DNA from: an uncultured beta proteobacterium | GTDB lineage: Bacteria > Pseudomonadota > Gammaproteobacteria > Burkholderiales > Burkholderiaceae_C | Direction: 5' to 3' | Length of the DNA: 63,677 bases | Assembly: GCA_903838565.1 (NCBI GenBank) | Contig: CAILZB010000126.1 | Coordinates: forward strand, 1-63,677 | Part shown: positions 26,490-35,111 of the stretch, in pieces | How positions within the stretch are numbered: the first letter of the stretch is position 1 | How the letters are laid out: the number at the start of each line of letters is the position of its first letter | Translations under genes and position numbers: made by a program | The notes under the pieces: generated by a model | What the model was told of the DNA's origin: nothing | The model's database searches: none | The model's input: the letters and a program-made list of their open reading frames with translations, nothing else

Positions 26490-27983
26490 TCAGTTAAGAG
26501 GTGCCTTTGCACCCTCGCTTAACAAGCGATGGTAAAAACGAATCAGTTCGGCCAGATTGGCAGCGGCTATGCGCTCATTCGTGCCGTGAAAGCGCGCCAG
26601 ATCTTCCGGCTTGGCACGCACCGGAGAGAACTTGAAAATGTGGTCGCTGATCTCGCCAAAGTGGATCGAGTCGGTGGCGCCAATCATGAGCCCCGGCGCC
26701 ACCAAGGTGCCAGGAAACACTTCGCGCACGGTCTTGTTGAGCAGGCGATAGGGCGCCGAATCCGTGGCCGCCACCTTGGACGCGTCCACGGCCCCTGGCA
26801 GGGCAAACAATTCAAACTTGTCGCTGCCCGTCGCTTCCTTGACCTGGTTTCTCGTGCGCTCCAGCATCTGCGCTTGGGTGTCGCCCGGCAGAAGGCGGAA
26901 ATTGACGGTGGCCTCGGCGCGTCCGGGCAGAACGTTCTCCTTGTTGCCGGCATTCACGATGGTCAGCGCCGTGGTCGTGCGCAACATGGCGTTGGTGCTG
27001 GCGCCCGCCTCCAGCTGCTTTTGCACGATGGGTCCGAACAACCACAGATTGGACAAGGCCACGCGCGAGAAGCCGCTCATTTCAGGGGCCACCGTGGCGA
27101 ACATTTCCTGCGCCACACCACGGATGCCACCAGGAAGCTGGTCATCGTCGATGCGTTTGAGTGCGGCACTCATCATGGCGATGGCGCTGGTGCCCTTCGC
27201 TGGCGGCATGGATGAGTGGCCCGGTGTGGCCGACATCTTCAGCACCACGGACAGGTAACCCTTCTCGGCCACGCCGATCAGCGCTGCGGGCTGGGCCAGG
27301 CCCGGCATGATCCCTTCGGTGATGAGCAGACCCTCGTCCACGATGAAGTCGAGTCGGACCTTGCGCTCCTTGAGCAAGGCGGCGATGCGCGCAGCGCCGC
27401 GCAGGCCGAGCACCTCCTCGTCTGCTCCATAGGCCAGGTAGACCGTGCGCTCGGGTTGATACCCACTCGCCACCAGCATCTCCACGGCCTCCATCTGCGC
27501 CATCAGGTTGCCCTTGTCGTCCCAGGCGCCACGGCCCCAGACAAAGCCATTCTTGACCTGCCCGGAAAAGGCTTCCTCGGTCCAGTCCTTTTCAGTTCCG
27601 GGTGCGATCGGCACCACATCCTGGTGCGCCATCAGCAGGATCGGAAGCGCCTTGGGGTTGGAACCCTGCCACGTGTACAGCAAGCTCAGATCGCCCACGA
27701 CCTCGCGCTTGAGCGCGGCGTGCGTCTTTGGAAAACGCGACTGCAACAGGGCATGCAACTGCAGGAACTGATCCGCATTGAGCCCAGCGTCGTCGCGCGA
27801 TGACACCGTGCGCAGGCGCACGGCCTCGCCCAAGCGCGACGCCGCGCCGGCCTCATCCACCTCGATCTTCGCCATGGCTGGAACGTCCAACTGGCGTGAG
27901 CCCTTGCGCAGCGTGTTGAAGCCCAGCACGGCCGCCAGCGCCACAACCAGCAACAACAATCCAAGCAGAGATTTTCTGATCAT
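26490..27983 (-). CDS. M20 family peptidase, PM20D1/carboxypeptidase-S-like
   Basis: A 497-residue metal-dependent amidohydrolase with an N-terminal membrane anchor or signal ([20 protein letters not shown]). The dinuclear zinc ligands are in [11 protein letters not shown] and [12 protein letters not shown], with the catalytic and ligand Glu pair in [26 protein letters not shown] and GHSSMPP follow. These match mammalian PM20D1 and yeast carboxypeptidase S closely. PM20D1 makes and hydrolyses N-fatty-acyl amino acids. I chose the ATG at 27983 because GAAGGG is 6 bases upstream; an ATG at 27989 is also in frame. Its place between thiolase and the FadB/FadJ-like gene suggests it releases fatty acid for beta-oxidation, but that is inference. 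Confidence 0.9.
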   Translation of the reverse strand: MIRKSLLGLLLLVVALAAVLGFNTLRKGSRQLDVPAMAKIEVDEAGAASRLGEAVRLRTVSSRDDAGLNADQFLQLHALLQSRFPKTHAALKREVVGDLSLLYTWQGSNPKALPILLMAHQDVVPIAPGTEKDWTEEAFSGQVKNGFVWGRGAWDDKGNLMAQMEAVEMLVASGYQPERTVYLAYGADEEVLGLRGAARIAALLKERKVRLDFIVDEGLLITEGIMPGLAQPAALIGVAEKGYLSVVLKMSATPGHSSMPPAKGTSAIAMMSAALKRIDDDQLPGGIRGVAQEMFATVAPEMSGFSRVALSNLWLFGPIVQKQLEAGASTNAMLRTTTALTIVNAGNKENVLPGRAEATVNFRLLPGDTQAQMLERTRNQVKEATGSDKFELFALPGAVDASKVAATDSAPYRLLNKTVREVFPGTLVAPGLMIGATDSIHFGEISDHIFKFSPVRAKPEDLARFHGTNERIAAANLAELIRFYHRLLSEGAKAPLN

Positions 27984-28005
27984 TCCCATCCCTTCAAGAT
28001 GTCGA

Positions 28006-28075
28006 GGGTCGGTCCCGAAAACAGGGTCGGTTGCCGACCGAGCACGCGCACTTCGTGCCGCGTTGGTCGGTCCCG
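28006..28075. repeat. Imperfect palindromic repeat (family D)
   Basis: GGTCGGTCCCG occurs near both ends in direct orientation. A small hairpin GGTCGG-TTG-CCGACC (28025-28039) and GCACG...CGTGC (28042-28058) lie inside. It occupies the junction between the FadB/FadJ-like gene and the M20 gene. Confidence 0.55.
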
Positions 28076-28082
28076 CACTTCA

Positions 28083-30179
28083 TCAGAACGTCCGGCCTTC
28101 GGCCACCAGCTTGGCCAACAGCGGCGCGGGTTGCCAGAACTGGGCGTCGTCCAGCGGGTTCTGGGCAAAGCGGTTCATGGCCTGCACCACATTGAACAGC
28201 CCCACTTCGTTCGCGTAGTTCATCGGGCCGCCGCGATGGATGGGAAAGCCGTAGCCGGTGAGGTAGACCATGTCGATGTCGCCGGCGCGCGCTGCGATAC
28301 CTTCTTCCAGGAGGCGCGCGCCCTCGTTTACCAGCGAAAACACCAGGCGCTGCACGATCTCCTCGTCCGAAATCTTGCGCGGCTTGATGCCCAGGGACGC
28401 GCGGTGCGCCTCGATCATCTGGATCACTTCCTGGTTCGGAATGGGCTCGCGCTTGCCCGCCTGGTAGTCGTACCAACCGGCGCCGGTCTTCTGACCATAG
28501 CGGCCCTTCTCGCACAGCAGGTCCGCGGTCTTGCTGTACTTCATGTCAGGCTTTTCCTGATAGCGGCGCTTGCGGATGGCCCAGCCGATGTCGTTGCCGG
28601 CAAGGTCGCCCATGCGGAACGGTCCCATGGCAAAACCGAATTTCTCCACCGCGCGGTCCACCTGCTGGGGCGTGCAGCCCTCGTCCAGCAGGAAGCCGCC
28701 CTGGCGCCCGTACTGCTCGATCATGCGGTTGCCGATGAAGCCGTCGCACACGCCCGACACGACGGCCGTCTTCTTGATCTTTTTCGCCAGCGCCATGACC
28801 GTGGCGAGCACGTCCTTGGCGGTCTTTTCGCCGCGCACCACCTCCAGCAACTTCATGATGTTGGCCGGGCTGAAGAAGTGCGTTCCGATCACGTCCTGAG
28901 GCCGCTTCGTGAAGGCAGCGATCTTGTTCACGTCCAGCGTCGAGGTGTTGGAGGCGAGAATGGCCCCGGGCTTCATCACGCGGTCGAGTTCCTTGAACAC
29001 CGCCTCCTTCACGCCCATCTCCTCGAACACGGCTTCGATCACCATGTCCGCATCCTTGAGATCGTCGTAGCTCAGCGTGGTAGTGAGCAGGCTCATGCGC
29101 TGCTCGTACTTATCCTGTTTGAGCTTGCCCTTCTTCACCTGCGACTCGTAGTTCTTGCGGATGGTGGCGACACCGCGCTCCAGCGCCTCCTGCTTCATCT
29201 CCAGCATCTTCACCGCAATGCCGGCGTTGAGGAAGTTCATCGCAATGCCGCCGCCCATGGTGCCCGCGCCAATCACCGCGATCGACTTGATGGCGCGTTG
29301 CGGCGTGTCCTCCGGGACGTCGGGAATCTTGGACGCGGCGCGCTCGGCCATGAACAGATGGCGTAGCGCGCGCGACTCGCTGGTCCACATCAGGTTGATG
29401 AAGGTCTCGCGCTCGAACGCCATGCCGTCGTCAAACTTCTTCTGCGTGGCGGCCTGCACCGCATCCACGCACTTGGCCGGCGCGGGAAAGTTCTTCGCCA
29501 TGCCTTTGACCATGTTGCGCGCAAACTGGAAGTAGGCGTCGCCCTGCGGGTGCTTGCAAGGCAGGTTGCGCACCAGCGGCAGCGGTCGCACATCGGCCAC
29601 GGAGCGGGCCAGCGCCAGCGCTTCCTGCTGCAGCGATTCCACGGACGCGGCCATCTTGTCGAACAGCTTTTGCCCCGGCAGCATCGCCAGCAGTTCGCTC
29701 TTCACGGGCTCACCGCTGACGATCAGGTTCAGCGCGGGCTCCACGCCCAGGGCGCGAGGCAGGCGCTGCGTGCCGCCAGCGCCAGGAATCAGACCGAGCT
29801 TGACCTCAGGTAGCGCCACGTTGCAGCCGGGTGCCGCAATGCGGTAATGGCAGCCCAGCGACAGCTCCAGACCGCCGCCCATGCACACGCCGTTGATGGC
29901 CGCCACCACCGGCTTGGCCGAGTTCTCGACAGCCAGGATGACGCTCAGCAGATTGGGCTCCTGCAAGGCCTTGGGTGAGCCGAACTCCTTGATGTCGGCG
30001 CCGCCCGAAAAGGCCTTGCCCGCGCCGGTGATGACGATGGCCTTGACGGCGGCATCGGCATTGGCTTTGGCCAGTCCGTCGGTGATGGCCTGACGGGTTG
30101 CCAGACCCAGGCCATTCACGGGGGGATTGTTCAGGGTGATGAGGGCCACATCGTCGTGGACTTGGTACAGAGCCGTCAT
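28083..30179 (-). CDS. Bifunctional enoyl-CoA hydratase / 3-hydroxyacyl-CoA dehydrogenase (FadB/FadJ-like)
   Basis: Performs the second and third steps of beta-oxidation. The 698-residue protein has an N-terminal crotonase domain (about 1-190) with the oxyanion segment [12 protein letters not shown] and both catalytic Glu residues, in GGGLELSLG and [14 protein letters not shown]. Next comes the NAD-binding Rossmann domain with [14 protein letters not shown] (about 300) and the dehydrogenase motif [16 protein letters not shown], whose His is the catalytic base, and two C-terminal helical domains. It starts at 30179 with ribosome site AAAGGAT. It is the first gene of the leftward cluster, so its upstream region should hold the main promoter. 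Confidence 0.93.
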   Translation of the reverse strand: MTALYQVHDDVALITLNNPPVNGLGLATRQAITDGLAKANADAAVKAIVITGAGKAFSGGADIKEFGSPKALQEPNLLSVILAVENSAKPVVAAINGVCMGGGLELSLGCHYRIAAPGCNVALPEVKLGLIPGAGGTQRLPRALGVEPALNLIVSGEPVKSELLAMLPGQKLFDKMAASVESLQQEALALARSVADVRPLPLVRNLPCKHPQGDAYFQFARNMVKGMAKNFPAPAKCVDAVQAATQKKFDDGMAFERETFINLMWTSESRALRHLFMAERAASKIPDVPEDTPQRAIKSIAVIGAGTMGGGIAMNFLNAGIAVKMLEMKQEALERGVATIRKNYESQVKKGKLKQDKYEQRMSLLTTTLSYDDLKDADMVIEAVFEEMGVKEAVFKELDRVMKPGAILASNTSTLDVNKIAAFTKRPQDVIGTHFFSPANIMKLLEVVRGEKTAKDVLATVMALAKKIKKTAVVSGVCDGFIGNRMIEQYGRQGGFLLDEGCTPQQVDRAVEKFGFAMGPFRMGDLAGNDIGWAIRKRRYQEKPDMKYSKTADLLCEKGRYGQKTGAGWYDYQAGKREPIPNQEVIQMIEAHRASLGIKPRKISDEEIVQRLVFSLVNEGARLLEEGIAARAGDIDMVYLTGYGFPIHRGGPMNYANEVGLFNVVQAMNRFAQNPLDDAQFWQPAPLLAKLVAEGRTF

Positions 30180-30323
30180 AGGTATCCTTTGATCGCTTAA
30201 CGTGAAAAAACGAACCTTCATGGGTCGCAGCGCAATGCGCAACAGGCACGAAAGTCAGGGGTCTGGCCGCCTTGCGCAGCCTGCCCCGCCAGGGCACATG
30301 GAAACTTCATCAGGGAAATCGAA

Positions 30324-30333
30324 CGAACGTTCG
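30324..30333. promoter_or_regulatory. Candidate TetR-family operator of the beta-oxidation cluster
   Basis: Perfect palindrome CGAACGTTCG, extended on one side by a further CGAA (GAACGAACGTTCGC). It lies 145 bp upstream of the FadB/FadJ-like start. A TAGAAT hexamer on the minus strand (30341-30346) just before it could be a -10 box, so a bound repressor would cover the start of transcription. TetR-type repressors commonly control beta-oxidation genes in betaproteobacteria. Confidence 0.5.
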
Positions 30334-30490
30334 CTTTTGATTCTAGAAGGTTTAGGCTGCCGGCGCCTGCGGGCTTGTCCCGAGTGGGACAAATCTGTTC
30401 AGGTGTAACGAATAGCTGCTCGAACGACGGTAGTGGAAACCCTTGCTTACAACCCGAAGCCTGCACTTGACATCAACCGCCTACATTCGC

Positions 30491-30515
30491 GCTGCCTGTC
30501 ACACCGACAGGCAGC
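30491..30515 (+). promoter_or_regulatory. Perfect hairpin in the leader of the DUF5666 gene
   Basis: GCTGCCTGTC-ACACC-GACAGGCAGC, a 10 bp perfect stem with a 5-base loop, ending about 20 bp before the start codon. There is no T-run, so it is not a simple terminator. It may act in the mRNA leader (stability or protein binding) or as a DNA operator. Confidence 0.6.
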
Positions 30516-30535
30516 GATCAACTCCGGGAATCAGC

Positions 30536-32254
30536 ATGAAATTCAAGCCTCTCGCGTGCACCCTATCTGCCAGCCTCATCCTTGCGCTCAGCGCCTGCGG
30601 CGGCGGTGGCGCAAGCACCGGGCCGACGTCTCCGGTCAGCCTTGCGGGTTCCACCTCCAGTGGCAGCATCAGCGCCTTTGGCAGCGTGTTTGTCAACGGG
30701 CACGAATTCAAGACCACGGGCGCCAGCGTCACGGACGACGACACCGGAACCACGCCGACCAGCGCACTCGAAGTCGGCATGGTGGTGGACGTGAAACAGG
30801 CCGCAGGCAGCACTGCTGCGGCGCCTGAGGCGTCCGAGTTGCACCTGCACCCGCTGGTGCGGGGCTATGTAGACAGCTCGGACACGAGCGGCAACACCCT
30901 GACGGTGATGGGCCAGTCGGTGCAACTCACCTCGGCCACGAACTTCAGCGACCATCGCTCCTGCCTCACGGCAGCGACCAGCGCCTGCACGGCGCTCACC
31001 GGCCAGTCGGGCCTCACGGCCACCACGGGGTCCGCTGGGGCAGCGGTCGCGGGCAGCTACGTCACGGTGCACGGTTATCTGTTTGGCACCAGTGCCGGCA
31101 GCGCCAACGTCGTGGCCACCCTGATCTCAGTGGCCGATGCACCCGCTGCCGGCGCCAGCGGCCCGGTCTTCAAGGCCGAAGGCATGGTTTCGGCCGCCAG
31201 CGCCACGGGCGTCACGATCGGCGGCCTGAGCGTCGATCTGACCCAGGCCACTTGCAAGGTGTCCGGCTCCGCCACACCCTGCGCCAGCGCCTTCAGCGTG
31301 GGCCAGGTCGTCGCCACTGCCGCCAGTGCGCAACCCGCCCTTCCGGTGGCGACGCTGGTGGCCAGCCGCGCGCGCAGTGGCGCCAAGGTCACGGTCGACG
31401 TGGCAGGAACTCCGGTGGAGGTCGAAGGCAGCGTGGCCAGCGTCATGGCGTCTCCCGCATCCTTCGTGCTGCGCGGCATGACGATCGACGCCTCGGCCGC
31501 GGGCATCGTGATGCCGGCCGCAGGCGACATCGTGCGCGTCACGGGAACCGTCGCCAGCAACGGCGAATCCATCACCGCCAGTGCGGTCAAGGTGCTGCAC
31601 TCCGCGGCCAGCGCCAGCGTGGCATGGATGGGCGATGTCAACGGCGTCGCGGCGGGCACAGCGGCCAACACCTACACCTTTTCGATCCTGGGCCAGAGCG
31701 TCACGGTAACCGCCGACACCCGGCTCATGGACCACTCGACCCGGGGCTGGGACATGAAAGCGGACCCGGCGACGAACCCGTTCAACATCACCACCTTCCA
31801 GACCTATCTGGCCGCGAGCAAGTCACAGCACGTGATCGTGGTTTGCGAAGCGAACGCCAGCGGCAACCTGAGCGCCGTCTCGGTGAAGATCGTTCCGGCA
31901 GACGCTGCCGCCGGCGTCGCTGGCCTGGTCGATGCCACGCCGGTTCCGGTCAACAGCGGCGTGACGGGAACCCCCAGCACCTTTGCCATCCACGGCCTGT
32001 CGGTCAGCGCCGACCCGGCTGCGGTATTCAGTTCGCATCCGATGGCTGGCACCCCGGGAATGGGAATGGATGGCAAGGCCGGCAACGCGGCTCCCACAAG
32101 CATGCAAAGCGTTGCGGCCGGCGACGAGGTGCTGGTGCTGGGAATCTTTGCTGCCGGAAAATTCACGGTCACTGCGACGCCAAGCCGCAGCAACGGGGTG
32201 ATCGACTTCGGCGCACCCAAACCCGGCAACCACGGCAAGCACGGCGGGTTCTGA
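30536..32254 (+). CDS. DUF5666-containing lipoprotein
   Basis: A 572-residue secreted lipoprotein. The signal peptide MKFKPLACTLSASLILALSAC ends in the lipobox LSAC followed by Gly repeats, so it should be lipid-anchored. The mature part is almost free of Cys apart from a few pairs (for example HRSCLTAATSACTAL). It consists of repeated beta-rich units of roughly 70-80 residues with the pattern G-x-V ... G-x-x-V-x-V-x-G, the DUF5666 type. Function is unknown. The start at 30536 was chosen because it begins the signal peptide. Strong Ala/Ser/Thr/Val bias is normal for the family. Confidence 0.82.
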   Translation: MKFKPLACTLSASLILALSACGGGGASTGPTSPVSLAGSTSSGSISAFGSVFVNGHEFKTTGASVTDDDTGTTPTSALEVGMVVDVKQAAGSTAAAPEASELHLHPLVRGYVDSSDTSGNTLTVMGQSVQLTSATNFSDHRSCLTAATSACTALTGQSGLTATTGSAGAAVAGSYVTVHGYLFGTSAGSANVVATLISVADAPAAGASGPVFKAEGMVSAASATGVTIGGLSVDLTQATCKVSGSATPCASAFSVGQVVATAASAQPALPVATLVASRARSGAKVTVDVAGTPVEVEGSVASVMASPASFVLRGMTIDASAAGIVMPAAGDIVRVTGTVASNGESITASAVKVLHSAASASVAWMGDVNGVAAGTAANTYTFSILGQSVTVTADTRLMDHSTRGWDMKADPATNPFNITTFQTYLAASKSQHVIVVCEANASGNLSAVSVKIVPADAAAGVAGLVDATPVPVNSGVTGTPSTFAIHGLSVSADPAAVFSSHPMAGTPGMGMDGKAGNAAPTSMQSVAAGDEVLVLGIFAAGKFTVTATPSRSNGVIDFGAPKPGNHGKHGGF

Positions 32255-32335
32255 TGCGGAAATAGCGCGAGGCATCGCTCGCGCTCTGCGACGAGAAGCA
32301 GCGAGGCTGCCCGGCAACCGGCGGCCACGCGGCTT

Positions 32336-33037
32336 TTATACCTCCAGCCACTCCTTACGGATATAGCTGTCGGCGCGCAGTTCAGCCGGCGTGCCGTCAA
32401 AGACGATGCTGCCGTGGCCCATCACCAGCGCACGGTCGGAGATGGCCATGGCGATGGTGAGCTTTTGCTCGATCAGCAGCACCGAGATGCCGCGCTGTTT
32501 GAGTGCCTTGAGATACTCGCCGACCAGTTCCACAATCTTGGGCGCCAGCCCCTCGGTGGGCTCGTCGATGATGATGAGTTCGGGGTCGCCCATGAGTGTG
32601 CGACACAGCGTGAGCATCTGCTGCTCGCCGCCAGAAAGAACGCCGGCCTCGGTGTGCTCGCGCTCCTTGAGCCGCGGGAACATCTGGTACATGTCGTCAA
32701 ACGACCAGCGCCCCGCCTTGCGCGTGCTCTTCTGCCCCAGCATGAGGTTCTGCTGCACCGTCAGTGTGGGGAAGATGTCGCGGCTTTCGGGCACGTAGCC
32801 AATGCCCAGATGGGCGATCTCGAACGCCTTCTTGTCGCGGATCTGCTGCCCCTTCCAGCGCAGCGAGCCCTGGCAATCGACCTGCCCCATGATGGCCTTG
32901 GCGGTGGTGGAGCGCCCGGAGCCGTTGCGTCCCAGCAGTGCGACGATTTCGCCCTGCTTCACGTCCAGCGAGACGCCATGCAGCACGTGGCTCTTGCCAT
33001 AGAAGGCGTGCAGGTTTTCAATCTCCAGCAAAGTCAT
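32336..33037 (-). CDS. livF: Branched-chain amino acid-type ABC transporter ATPase LivF
   Basis: One of two ATPases of a Liv-type (HAAT) importer, 233 residues. Walker A reads LLGRNGSGRST, so the invariant Lys is replaced by Arg (codon CGC at about 32915). The signature is LSGGEQQML and Walker B LIIIDEPTEGLAP with an intact catalytic Glu. The H-loop position reads LLIEQK with Gln, as is normal for LivF. Its start overlaps the livG stop (ATGA). The Lys-to-Arg change is directly visible in the sequence; whether the protein still hydrolyses ATP is not known. Confidence 0.92.
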   Translation of the reverse strand: MTLLEIENLHAFYGKSHVLHGVSLDVKQGEIVALLGRNGSGRSTTAKAIMGQVDCQGSLRWKGQQIRDKKAFEIAHLGIGYVPESRDIFPTLTVQQNLMLGQKSTRKAGRWSFDDMYQMFPRLKEREHTEAGVLSGGEQQMLTLCRTLMGDPELIIIDEPTEGLAPKIVELVGEYLKALKQRGISVLLIEQKLTIAMAISDRALVMGHGSIVFDGTPAELRADSYIRKEWLEV

Positions 33038-33819
33038 GTTTGCGCTCCGGCTTGGGAATCCGCGACCGACGAGCCCAGATAGGCCTCCTGCACCAGCGCA
33101 TTGGCGCGCACGGCGTCGGGCGTATCGAAGGCCAGCACCTCGCCGTAGACCACGACCGCGATTCTGTCAGCCAGGCCGAACACCACGCCCATGTCGTGCT
33201 CCACCGTGAGCAGCGTCTTGCCCACGGTGACGTCCTTGATGAGCTGGATGAAGCGCTTGGTTTCGCTCTTGCTCATGCCGGCCGTGGGCTCGTCCAGCAG
33301 CACCACATGCGCGCCGCCGGAAATCGTCACGCCGATCTCCAGCGCGCGCTGTTCGGCATAGGTCAGGTTCACCGCCAGCACATCGCGCTTCTTGTCCAGG
33401 CGGATCATTTCCATGAGCTCTTCGGCGCGCTCGTTCGCGTCGTCCAGACCGGCCAGGAATTTCCAGAAGCTGTACTTGTAGCCCAGACTCCAGAGCACGC
33501 CGCAGCGCAGGTTCTCGAACACGCTGAGCTTGGGAAAGATGTTGGTGATCTGAAAGCTGCGGCTCAGTCCGAGGCGATTGATCTCGAACGGCTTCATGCC
33601 GTCGACGCGTGTCCCGTCCAGCAGCACTTCGCCGCTCGTGGGCGCGAAGCGGCCGCTGATGAGATTGAAGAGCGTGGACTTGCCCGCGCCATTGGGTCCG
33701 ATGATGGCGACGCGCTCGCCCGCCGCCACGGCCAGATTCACGCCGCGGATGATCTCGGTCTTGCCAAAGCTCTTGCGCAAGTCCTTCAATTCCAAGGCAA
33801 TGGGGGCCTGTGTTGTCAT
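33034..33819 (-). CDS. livG: Branched-chain amino acid-type ABC transporter ATPase LivG
   Basis: Second ATPase of the importer, 261 residues. Walker A IIGPNGAGKST, Q-loop region SRSFQITNIFP, Walker B VVLLDEPTAGMSK and H-loop LLTVEHDMG are all canonical. The signature region reads NLTYAEQRALEIG. LivG proteins usually have YGQQR here, so the signature Gly is Ala. The start at 33819 (MTTQAPIALELKDLRKSFG) was chosen over an upstream in-frame codon inside livM; it overlaps the livM stop by 4 bp. Confidence 0.92.
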   Translation of the reverse strand: MTTQAPIALELKDLRKSFGKTEIIRGVNLAVAAGERVAIIGPNGAGKSTLFNLISGRFAPTSGEVLLDGTRVDGMKPFEINRLGLSRSFQITNIFPKLSVFENLRCGVLWSLGYKYSFWKFLAGLDDANERAEELMEMIRLDKKRDVLAVNLTYAEQRALEIGVTISGGAHVVLLDEPTAGMSKSETKRFIQLIKDVTVGKTLLTVEHDMGVVFGLADRIAVVVYGEVLAFDTPDAVRANALVQEAYLGSSVADSQAGAQT

Positions 33820-35108
33820 AGCAGCTCCCGGCGTTTGATTTCTTTCTCGATGTCTTCCTGCGTCTGGCCCCATTCCCGGGCGAACTGGCGGCGCGTGAGC
33901 TCGAACAGACCCAGTCCGGTGAGCGTGGCAAAGGCGGCGCCAAACCAGCTATTCAGGCCCTTCGCGTCCAGCGTCGCGCCCATGAAAGCCATCTCCGACC
34001 CCAGCGCCGCGTTGAGCTGCAGGTGATACACCATTTCGATCATGGCCGCTGCACCCAGCAACACCATCAGGCCGGTGATGGCCAGACCCAGATAGCTCAC
34101 CCAGAGTGCACGCAGCTTGCCAAAGCTGGCCACGCGCAGGTTCATCATGATCAGGCTGGCGATGCCGCCGGGGGCGTTCATCACCATGAACAGAAACACC
34201 AGCCCCAGGTACAGCAGCCAGGCCTTGGTGAACTCGCTGAAGATGACAAAGGCCAGCACCATCAGGATGGCGCCCAGGATGGGTCCGAAGAAGAAGGTGG
34301 CGCCGCCCAGAAAGGTGAACAGCAGATAGGCACCCGAGCGCGCCGTACCGACGACCTCGGCCGTGACGATTTCAAAATTCAGCGCCCCCAAGCCCCCCGA
34401 AATGCCGGCAAAAAAGCCGGCAATGATGAAGGCCGTGTAGCGGATACGCTGCGTGTTGTAGCCCACGAATTCGACCCGCTCGGGGTTGTCCCGCACGGCG
34501 TTGAGCATGCGGCCCAAAGGCGTGCGCGTGAAGGCAAACATCGCCGCCACAGCGACGAAGGTGTACACGGCGATCAGGTAATAGACCTGGATCGGCGGGC
34601 CGAAGCTGATGCCCAGGATCGGCTGGCCCACGACGCGGTTGCCCGACACGCCGCCTTCGCCGCCGAAGAACTCGGGGATCATCAGCGACATGGAAAACAC
34701 CAGCTCCCCCATGCCCAGCGTGATCATCGCGAAGGTCGTTCCCGACTTGCGCGTGGTCACATAGCCGAACAGCACAGCAAAGCCCATGCCGACCAAGCCC
34801 CCGAACAGCGGCACCATGACCACGGGAATCGGCAGGCTGGCGGAAATGCTGTTGAGCACATGGATCGCGCCGTAGGCACCCAGGCCGGTATACACCGCGT
34901 GGCCAAAGCTCAGCATGCCGCCCTGCCCCAGCAGCATGTTGTAGGACAGACAGGCAATGATGGCGATGCCCATCTGCGACAGGATGGTCAGCGCCAGGCT
35001 GCTGCCGAACAGCAGCGGCACCAGCGCCAGCACCAGCGCGAACAGGCTCCACACCAGCCATCGGCCCACGTTGAGCGGCTTGAATTCGTAGTAGTTTGTC
35101 TTGGCCAT
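33816..35108 (-). CDS. livM: Branched-chain amino acid-type ABC transporter permease LivM
   Basis: Inner-membrane permease subunit of 430 residues with about 10 hydrophobic spans. Family motifs include LSYNMLLGQGGMLSFGHAVY, GYVTTRKSGTTFAMITLGMG, GRMLNAVRDNPERVEFVGYN (the EAA-like ATPase contact loop) and FIIAGFFAGISGGLGAL. The C-terminal 100 residues extend beyond the usual LivM core and end in a charged tail. It is followed by livG with a 4 bp overlap and preceded by livH after 3 bp. Confidence 0.93.
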   Translation of the reverse strand: MAKTNYYEFKPLNVGRWLVWSLFALVLALVPLLFGSSLALTILSQMGIAIIACLSYNMLLGQGGMLSFGHAVYTGLGAYGAIHVLNSISASLPIPVVMVPLFGGLVGMGFAVLFGYVTTRKSGTTFAMITLGMGELVFSMSLMIPEFFGGEGGVSGNRVVGQPILGISFGPPIQVYYLIAVYTFVAVAAMFAFTRTPLGRMLNAVRDNPERVEFVGYNTQRIRYTAFIIAGFFAGISGGLGALNFEIVTAEVVGTARSGAYLLFTFLGGATFFFGPILGAILMVLAFVIFSEFTKAWLLYLGLVFLFMVMNAPGGIASLIMMNLRVASFGKLRALWVSYLGLAITGLMVLLGAAAMIEMVYHLQLNAALGSEMAFMGATLDAKGLNSWFGAAFATLTGLGLFELTRRQFAREWGQTQEDIEKEIKRRELL

Positions 35109-35111
35109 GGT

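Larger units (their letters stand above)
30180..30535. other. 356 bp divergent intergenic region
   Basis: Lies between the FadB/FadJ-like gene (minus) and the DUF5666 lipoprotein gene (plus). It holds a TetR-type palindrome (30324-30333), a 7 bp hairpin TTGTCCC-GAGT-GGGACAA (30375-30392), a TTGACA hexamer on the plus strand (30467-30472), and a perfect 10 bp hairpin just before the lipoprotein start (30491-30515). No credible small ORF was found in it. Confidence 0.7.
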
